From the NCBI GenBank assembly GCA_905147135.1, contig LR990049.1, forward strand, positions 12,231,428 through 12,295,427: DNA of 64,000 nt, written 5' to 3'. The position numbers and the translations under genes are program-made. The stretch is from Blastobasis lacticolella. Its lineage: Eukaryota > Arthropoda > Insecta > Lepidoptera > Blastobasidae. This document shows positions 57,348 through 64,000 of the stretch, piece by piece. Under the pieces are notes generated by a model. The model made no database searches. It saw nothing but the letters and a program-made list of their open reading frames with translations, and was not told the origin of the DNA. Numbering within the stretch: the first letter of the stretch is position 1; each line of letters opens with the position of its first letter.

Positions 57348-57623
57348 GCTAGCACAAGTGTGCCCCCGACATAGCTCGCGCCCCGTTTTCCTTTTCTCAA
57401 TACTAAAACAGTAGGCCTAGCACAAGTTGCTCTCGCGCGCGATAAGCGAGAAAAATCGCGACATAGATGTTGCTATGTCTTTCGTCTTAGTATTGAGAGA
57501 AAGATACAAACGCTCTCTCGAGGCGCTAGCTTTGTCGCGGACACACTTGTGCTAGGGCCACAGACATCAGTATCTATGTCGCGCCTTTTCTCGCTTGTCT
57601 CGCGCTAGAGCACGCTAGTGCTA
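57348..57623. mobile_element. Interleaved inverted repeats (A-B-A'-B')
   Basis: A (57348-57408, ggctagcacaagtgtgcccc ... tttctcaatactaaaac) is mirrored by A' (57486-57557, cttagtattgagagaaa ... cacacttgtgctaggg). B (57413-57470, ggcctagcacaagttgctct ... cgcgacatagatg) is mirrored by B' (57570-57623, atctatgtcgcgccttttct ... gctagtgctatcc). A and B also begin with the same 'ctagcacaagt'. The arrangement could come from two overlapping insertions of one palindromic family. Confidence 0.7.
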
Positions 57624-57629
57624 TCCGTG

Positions 57630-58470
57630 TAGACCTAGCGAATATGCCGCTTGAGATCTGAACAACTGCCCTGTCAAAATCTGCATATCAGGCACGTAAT
57701 ACTAAAGTGGTAGTGAAATTATAAAGATGAGCACACTCATACACAAAGATTAAAAATAAACATATGAGCAGATTGATAATTATTGAATGCAAATGAGGTA
57801 TGTGAGAGAAATTCATTTAAAATTATGTTTAAACAGGTGCCATCACGCATATATTCATCTGACAATAGGTATCTGAAACTGTCAATGGGTCCACATTACA
57901 ATGCGCGAACGAGTATTATTGGTTTTAATTTCAGTTTAAAATTGAACTGTTATTTGGTTATACTGAATATTCCTATATGAGCAGTAATATCTGAGTCCCC
58001 AATTGGTTTGAAATTATTAAAATTTCCACTTTGGTCGCCGCCGTCGCTCTGTCAGTGCGAACCGTTTGCGATAAACTTTTTTAATATTGCCGCCTGTTCA
58101 CACGCGCTAGTACTAGCCAGAAGATTGTTTTAAAACGCGTGGCAAGGAATCAAGCAAATTAGTTTTAGCTTTCTTACATTGGGGAGGTCATTTATAATGG
58201 TTTCTCGAGAAAATGATAAACTGCCCTAGAATCGATTTCCAGGCGACGAAGTCGCGGGCAAAGGCAAAGGAGACAGTCTAAAATTTTCCTAACCACCAGC
58301 CGGCATAATGAGAGTTGTAATGAATAAAGCTTATGAAACGTAATATCCTCGCGTAATTATTTAAATTCTTTAGCTAGCCAATTTTTTTATATTCATGTTT
58401 AAAATATTACTAATTTGCAATGAAACGAAGGTATTCTTGGCATGAAATTATGAACACACCCGGAAGAAGG
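57630..58470. other. Unassigned DNA
   Basis: Nothing recognised. Confidence 0.4.
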
Positions 58471-58478
58471 TATGGTTG

Positions 58479-58589
58479 CACAAACTTATCTGACCCGGTG
58501 ACTAAAACTGGAACCAAGTGTCGCCATTTTGAAATGTCATGTCAATGCCATTAACGGCGACGCTGTCACCGGGTCAGATTAAGTTTGTG
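58479..58589. mobile_element. 111-bp element with 24-bp terminal inverted repeats
   Basis: cacaaacttatctgacccgg (from 58479) and its mirror ccgggtcagattaagtttgtg (to 58589) pair along 24-25 bp with one gap. The interior includes aagtgtcgccattttgaaat and gtcatgtcaatgcc. A second copy, in reverse and interrupted, is at 61014-61515. Confidence 0.8.
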
Positions 58590-58596
58590 GCACTGT

Positions 58597-59511
58597 GTAG
58601 ACCATGGACTTACTACCCAAAGGGACTGCGCACTCCTTTGACTAAAACCGGGCAGAGCGAGAGTCACCATCGATAGTCCTGTGTCCCTTTCTAGTGTTGC
58701 CACCATTGTTGATACAAATTCCGAATTACTTTTATTACTTAGCGCGGACACCGACCTACCGATCAGGGCCAGGCAGAGTCAGACCGGGTGCAATCTGAAG
58801 GTCATATTTTCACCAGGGTCCAGCCCAAGGTTTCCCTGCTACATGGAACCCATTGGTCCTAAAATACTAGTTTCTATAGAGAATTTATAGTACTTGTTGA
58901 TCTACATTTCGAATGACAGCTGTCAAACTTAAAACTGCAATAACTCCTAAACTATTGGTGCTAGAACACTAGTTCTTATAGAGAAATGATAGTGCTCGTC
59001 GAGATCTACATTTCGGATGGCAGCTGTCAAACTTAGAACTGTTGTACTCATTGAGATCTACATTTCGGATGACAGTTTTAAGTTTGACAGCTGCCATCCG
59101 AAATGTAGATCTCGATGAGCACTATCATTTCTCTTTAGGAACTAGTGTTGTAGGATAAATCGTTACCGAACTCTTTTATCTGTTTTGTGGAACAAAAAGT
59201 CGTAGGTTGATAATTATGTGGACTCGACGTTTGTCGGAGAAACGTTCAGTAGATCAAAAGGTATTTTGACAATTACTTTTCAGATTGTACGGATTACCCC
59301 ATAATAATACCAAATTCACGGTAAATATATTTCTCCAATAATGGCAACACCAAACATGACACTTGTCAATTTAGAATGACGGTGATTATGCCAATAACAT
59401 TGTGTTTACACTGTTAGAAAGGGACAAAGGACTATCGATGGTGACTCTCGCTCTGCCCGGTTTTAGTCAATGCAGTGCGCAGTCCCTTTGGGTAGTAAGT
59501 CCATGGTGTAG
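58597..59511. mobile_element. Foldback structure with 96-bp inverted repeats
   Basis: 58597-58692 (accatggacttactacccaa, agggactgcgcactcctttg, accgggcagagcgagagtca) is the reverse complement of 59415-59511 with few differences. Just inside the arms, gtgttgccaccattgttg and ccaataatggcaacacc also mirror each other. Between lies the separate long hairpin at 58965-59149. The two frames at 58566-58751 and 59402-59686 share peptide strings only because of this repeat. Either one foldback element or two inverted copies of a small one. Confidence 0.75.
58965..59149. repeat. Long hairpin, 71-bp arms with three mismatches
   Basis: 58965-59035 and 59079-59149 are reverse complements at 68 of 71 positions (words: gagaaatgatagtgctcgtc, gagatctacatttcggatgg, cagctgtcaaactta). 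The 43-nt spacer holds a third partial unit in direct orientation (59044-59074), and a fourth, more diverged one lies at 58866-58930. The high arm identity suggests a recent event or gene conversion. Any transcript through it would fold into long double-stranded RNA. Confidence 0.9.
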
Positions 59512-59682
59512 ACAGACAGGTAAAAATTCATTGGTTTTGACATTGACAATGACAGGTATGTCATTGTATTTGTCATTGTCACTGCCACTAATGACGAATG
59601 AAACTCCTTACTCCGTTAAGAGGACTTGCCCTGTGGTTGTGGTTTCTACGGCGATGACAGGCTGTAAAACCAAGTTTCGTTT

Positions 59683-60035
59683 ATGACTCTTTTCTGAGTT
59701 AACACTAACCGATGGTCTTACGGTGAGGGAAAACATCGTGATGAAACCAATAGGCTAATCACGTAACGCTGTAGCCAACAATTATCTGATTTCAATTATT
59801 GAAATCAGAGTATTGTTTGCAACAGAGTTACGTAATTAGCCTACTGTACTTCAGTCGTAATTAGGCGACTGCATACATAATTCAATCTGGTCAGGTTCCC
59901 CTGTTAACAGGGTCACGGAGGTCAGATGGCACTCGCTCCACTGTAATTACCTGATCTACCAAATCCTGGATCACGGTTAAGGCAGACCTCGGGCCCTTAC
60001 GCGCGAGAGTACATCCGGGACATTAACGCCAAGGT
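59683..60035 (+). repeat. tRNA-headed SINE, family 1 (body), carrying an insertion
   Basis: Starts tgactcttttctgagttaac, then cttacggtgagggaaaacat and cgtgatgaaacc. After an inserted palindrome it resumes with ctggtcaggttcccctgtta, gatggcactcgctccactgt, accaaatcctggatcacggt and cattaacgccaag. The tRNA-like head is missing. Confidence 0.8.
59751..59843. mobile_element. 93-bp palindrome inserted in a SINE
   Basis: taggctaatcacgtaacgct at the left mirrors cagagttacgtaattagccta at the right. Pairing continues through gtagccaacaattatctgat / atcagagtattgtttgcaac to a centre around ttcaattattgaa. It replaces the interval that in other SINE copies holds the 'tgcacatctgg' segment. A further related half-motif, gtcgtaattaggcgac (59854-59869), follows it. 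Confidence 0.8.
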
Positions 60036-60039
60036 GACT

Positions 60040-61010
60040 GTGTTGTACATACCATGATTCTAAGAAAATCTTCATTTTGTGCACATCCGTCGGCCATTTT
60101 ATGTAACATTAAATGGTATGTCCCGGGGCAAGCCGCAATACCAGTGTTTTCTTAATGCATTACACGCATTATTGAACAGAATGCCCTCTCCTCTTAAAAG
60201 GAGCTTTTTCTTTCCTCATTGATTTCTGTTCGTTATGACAAAAAAAACTTCTTACTCCTTGCGTAAAAGGAGTTTCTTCTTTCATCATTTACTCTACGGC
60301 TTGTTCCAGTGTTGCATGAGTTTCGCATGAGTGTTGCAGTTTTGCTAAAAATATTTATTTTTCAATAAGTAATTGTGAAGAATTGGCTAGACTTAGATGT
60401 CTTTTTTCAACTGATACGAGTTCCGTATTTTACATTCTTCCGTTTTTCATTCTCTTTGTACCGGCTGGATCTTAGTGAACACTTTCTATGAACCGCTAGA
60501 CCGCATCCTTTAAAATAAAATGCGTATGTTTAAAAAATAAATCCGTATTATAATATCGGGTTTAGATACTGGCCACTGACACTGAGAACTGTGGTAAAAG
60601 TATATCAAAACTAAAAAGGTCCAAATAACTATGTATCACCGCCGTATCACATGCGTACTTATGCAGCTAAGCAAGAATGCTTGCATTGTGTTTTGGTTTA
60701 ATTACAGGCGTGAAGCGTGTCAGTTTGTGCTTAGTGACAACGCCTGCAGTTCTGCATTGGTACATGTAACCTAAATATATAAAGCCTCAAACTTACCTAA
60801 CAGGCTTATTACATGTGACTAAATTTAGTCTTCTTAATTCAGAATAAAAAAGCGTCAAAGTGAAATGTATTGCTAATAGAATAAGGTCAATTTGGGTACA
60901 TCACGCCTTTTGGATAGCGGGGCGACGCGCAATAATGATATAAGTGATACAAAAATGACTTTCTCTCACTCTTTTTACCCAAAATATAAACTTTAGCCAA
61001 ATGTAATAAG
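60040..61010. other. Unassigned DNA
   Basis: Contains a short direct repeat (aaaaggagctttttctttcc at 60197 and aaaaggagtttcttctttca at 60266). Otherwise nothing recognised. Confidence 0.4.
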
Positions 61011-61013
61011 CCC

Positions 61014-61515
61014 TTAACCTGGTGACAGCGTGGCTGCTATTGAATGAGGAGTTTTCCAATAGGTATTTAAGGCATTCCTAACCACTCACTAGATGGCGCC
61101 CCGACAATTTTGGTAATAGATAATCGCTTGAAATAGGTTCTTAGCAAACAGAATATAAACACTGGGTACGTTGTATTGGATAATATTATATTTGTCAATA
61201 GTTTTCAACCATTTTAGAGGTTGTAATAATAATGGAACATAGTGCCAACTTCTAAAAATATTTATTTTTACACTTTGTTCAACCTTTAACAGTTATGTTT
61301 ATATTAATAAACACTTTATTTTCAAGTTTAGTATTACTTGGCTGCATGAAATCACTATCATACAGATTTAAAGAAGATTACCAAAATTGTAGGAGTGCCA
61401 TCTATTGATGCTTTTTGAAACAAACTATCAATACCTACTGGAAAACTCCTCATTGACATGACATTTCAAAATGGCGACACTTAGTTCCAGTTTATCCCAC
61501 TAGGTCAGATAAATT
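61014..61515. mobile_element. Second copy of the 111-bp element, split by a MITE
   Basis: 61014-61043 (ttaacctggtgacagcgtgg) and 61454-61515 (tgacatgacatttcaaaatg, gcgacacttagttccagttt, ccactaggtcagata) together align with 58479-58589 in reverse. The break falls at the shared 'ttgacatgac' point, where a 410-bp element has been inserted. Confidence 0.8.
61044..61453. mobile_element. 410-bp MITE with long terminal inverted repeats
   Basis: Left end atgaggagttttccaatagg, then ggtatt and, further in, gatggcgccccgacaatttt. Right end, read in reverse, atgaggagttttccagtagg, ggtattgata, gatggcactcctacaatttt. The arms are about 80 bp with small indels. A target duplication 'tga' (61041-61043 and 61454-61456; 'ttga' if the last base is assigned to the flank) agrees with the uninterrupted copy at 58.5 kb. 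Non-coding, so mobilised in trans if at all. Confidence 0.85.
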
Positions 61516-61519
61516 TTAT

Positions 61520-62440
61520 AGATACAGATCGGACAGACTCTTTGGCACATACTTAGACTAGTACTGATCTAATGCCAGTTCCTACAAGGTAGTTGACCGC
61601 TAATGCCCCCATGTAAACAGACCTTGCCTCGACTCAGCACCGGTTGCACGTAAATCTACCCTTACAGTGGTCCCGCAACTTTTTCAATTTAACAGGTAAG
61701 GATAAATCGTTCATTCTTTTTATTTGAACATAGAACTGATATAAACTCCCGAAAAGTTTAGAAGGCGGGGCGGGCGATATTGTTTGCTCCGTGTTAACTC
61801 CGAAAATCTTTTACCTACCTCCAGGAGAAGATTTAGACACTCGCGTAAGAAGGAAAAACTCTTACGCGCCCGTGATTTATGTATTGTGTTTTCTTTATTT
61901 GGCGCGTCAAAAGACTACGTTGTATTAAAACACACATGACAGAGAAAATGTGTCGTCGTAAGTGGATAATGTATGTTTTTTTGTTATTCCAGCTAAACTC
62001 GACATGCTTTTTTTATATATTAACGTGACAAGACAACGGGATTAAGATTTATATAAAGATAAAATTATGACAAAGATAAAAGTCTCACATGAAATAAGTC
62101 AGTACCTTGTTATGCTGAAGTAACATAAGTCGTTGGTAACTGTAACTGCACGTAAAATTTCAATAATTACGTTTTTCCTACCGTCATCTTTGTAGTTTAC
62201 ATGAAATCCATAGCAACGAATGATATAATCTCCATAAAGTCAATGTCAAAGTCAAAATTTCTTTATCGGATATATCTCTTGCAATCGTCAAAAAATACAC
62301 AAATATAGCACAGCTTTTCTATCGTTACCACCACACTCCCACATTTCCCCACTTCAAGTTAAAATTAGCCACCCCGATTTACGGGAGCGACTCAAATCGA
62401 GTCTGTCGCCGGCTATTCAGTTTACTTGCCAATTTGGTAG
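61520..62440. other. Unassigned DNA
   Basis: Mostly unrecognised. agtcaatgtcaaagtcaaaa (62238-62257) followed by tttctttatc resembles the simple-repeat tail of a minus-strand LINE. Confidence 0.4.
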
Positions 62441-62459
62441 ACATTGAAGTTTTTCAATG

Positions 62460-62617
62460 GTGAAGTTTCCATATCGATTAGAGCAGGCCCAGACGGTGCC
62501 GATGCCCTGGCACCTCAGTTGCTCCGCTCCGCGTCTTTTGTACCTGGGTCATTAAAACTTTTATCTGACTCCGTAGGTGCACTCGCGACAGGCATTGTGC
62601 TAAGCGTGCGCTTCTAG
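62460..62617 (+). pseudogene. Possible LINE reverse transcriptase N-terminal fragment
   Basis: The plus frame reads EVSISIRAGPDGADALAPQL then LRSASFVPGSLKLLSDSVGA and VLSVRF, with a stop at 62615-62617. A 'xSxGPDGxxxxxL(L/K)' motif followed 30-35 residues later by a hydrophobic 'G-(I/V)-x-P' block is the usual entry to the reverse transcriptase of Jockey/CR1-type LINEs. G+C is higher than in the flanks. There is no further reverse transcriptase sequence, so the call rests on one motif. Confidence 0.3.
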
Positions 62618-62619
62618 AG

Positions 62620-63005
62620 TGCTAAATATAGCCCCGACGGGGATCATGTTTAGATAGTGACACTCGTGCGAAGGTACGGGTGAATAAAACGAACTTTAAA
62701 ATTTAAGATTACTTGTGTATTGATAAAATAATTGTAAACGCTTTGATATTTGGGGACTAGTTATAACAGGGCACTTAATAAATAAAAATCGTTTACACAT
62801 GGCACAGTATATTTGGGCACTTATCGAGAGCTCTTTAAAATTGTAGGTATGAATTTATAAGTAACGAATTTAATAATTTATAATCAGGCTACAACGACCC
62901 ATAGTAATAAATAGTAATACATATCTATTTGACCCCAATTAAAATAAAACAGAAAAATAACACAATATTACATAAATTACGAAATAAATCAAAGCACACG
63001 CCGTG
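62620..63005. other. Unassigned AT-rich DNA
   Basis: Nothing recognised. Confidence 0.4.
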
Positions 63006-63008
63006 GTT

Positions 63009-63243
63009 TATACAGAAGAGACGCGGCGGAGGCGCGGCGGCGGCGTGGCGCGGACATTTGTCGACTTGCGACATCGAATTATACAGAAGAGACGGAGACG
63101 TGCGACGAGACGTGTGGCCATTGCGGATATTCGTGAAAACAAGAGAAATTCTCATATCGTCAAAAACGACTCTGTGCGATATAACCATAAGGTTGATTTT
63201 AGGTTTATTTGATTATCCACCTCCGCCGTGTCTCTTCTCTATA
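63009..63243. mobile_element. 235-bp element with 24-bp terminal inverted repeats
   Basis: tatacagaagagacgcggcg (63009-63032) mirrors cgccgtgtctcttctctata (63220-63243) with two mismatches over 24 bp. A direct copy of ttatacagaagagacg lies inside at 63080. GC-rich ggcggcggcg microsatellite follows the left end. Overlapping frames (up to 114 residues) are Arg-rich artefacts of this composition. Confidence 0.65.
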
Positions 63244-63249
63244 AAGCGT

Positions 63250-64000
63250 GCCTTAGCGCGCTCTCCAATATGACTGAGCAAAGGATGTTGTAATAAAATT
63301 TATTTCACACATCAAGAAATACACATTGAGCTTTTGAACCTAATAGATAAAAAGTTCAACAAAAATGTTGATTACTTGTTGACATGATTTTTCAAGCAGT
63401 TCTTAATAAGTCGAAATTTAGAGAAATAATCACTAAGCGGGAACATTGTTTCATTTGAACTGGGAATAATTAAACACTTTTATCAGCGTCTATGTGGTGA
63501 GCTTAAAGCGCGCGCACTGTAAGCTATGACGCTTTTAGACCGTAAAACACTTCAGTTGGCGACGTCCGCATTGTCTCCTTAATGTGGATGATATAGAATA
63601 CGTCTAGCTGAAGTTTTATTAGTGGCTGGTGGTAGTTCAGGGCAAAATTGCCTCCGCTCGGAGCTCGGAGGTTCTCTTCAAGTTATAATATTACGGCGGC
63701 AATGCAGCCCACCAAAGACTCATTACGTATGCTAAGCTATTTATTGAAGCTGGTACGAGCTGACGCTTTACTCAATAATTATTTTGTAAAGCAATTTGAT
63801 ACTACGATTTGGAGTAGAAACAATAAAGTTTGCTTCCAGTTGAGAATTATTACAGCTATACCTACAAATTAATGTAGTAAACACACTAAAATTACATATC
63901 AGTTTGTTAGTAGAACATCATAATATACCAATATATAAAGCTACGAAATACTCACATAACATACACGAGTTCTCGAAAAAGCAAACACAAGTAATAGAAC
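63250..64000. other. Unassigned AT-rich DNA
   Basis: Nothing recognised; the 74-residue frame 63648-63872 has no domain. Confidence 0.4.

Noticed and set aside
62929..63273. 114-residue Arg-rich protein
   Set aside because: It lies across a GC-rich inverted-repeat element; the overlapping frames in other phases are equally open and biased.

Overview
The window looks like 64 kb of non-coding DNA from a moth or butterfly (Lepidoptera). It is AT-rich, has no dense gene arrangement, and almost every open frame is short and unrelated to its neighbours. The recognisable coding fragments are decayed non-LTR retrotransposons of the CR1/L2-like, RTE-like and RNase H-bearing I/R1-like groups. Several repeat families look like those common in lepidopteran genomes: tRNA-headed SINEs, short 3' tails carrying a 'cacctgatgg'-type core, and small palindromic elements. 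The Lepidoptera assignment is recognition from memory, not a database match. No host gene is convincingly present. The one candidate is a possible 5' coding exon on the minus strand (45067-45298) with a good splice donor.

Layout. 1-8000: mostly unique AT-rich DNA, a GC-rich patch near 1.1 kb, a 30-bp-period minisatellite at 4 kb, an RTE-type 3' tail at 4.7 kb and a very regular 70-nt hairpin at 6.7 kb. 8-11.3 kb: two tandem copies of one unknown repeat, each split by a different LINE fragment, then a fully palindromic 260-bp element. 11.3-24 kb: SINE copies, a foldback palindrome (17.66 kb), a LINE C-terminal fragment (19.2 kb) and a broken RTE copy (20.3-21.5 kb). 24-36.5 kb: mostly unannotatable DNA with an RTE 3' end inserted in a palindromic element (26.8-27.4 kb), a second palindromic element (30.1 kb) and LINE tails. 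36.5-40 kb: degenerate tandem repeats, a 95-bp inverted repeat, a SINE-like element and a LINE with ORF1 and endonuclease fragments. 42-50 kb: dispersed repeats, CR1-type C-terminal fragments and the candidate exon. 51.6-53.8 kb: a 335-bp tandem duplication and inverted repeats. 54.5-56.3 kb: the best-preserved retroelement, a CR1/L2-like reverse transcriptase with catalytic motifs intact but two in-frame stops. 57-63.3 kb: an unusually dense cluster of palindromic and nested inverted-repeat elements.

The genes do not work together as a pathway. What the window records is a history of transposon insertion: elements nested in elements, foldback elements that could form long hairpins, and short non-autonomous copies far outnumbering autonomous ones. 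I found no new protein system. The most interesting unexplained structures are the long hairpins (58965-59149, 17655-17796, 10996-11255, 6700-6769), the nested insertion at 61014-61515 and the possible exon at 45.1-45.3 kb.
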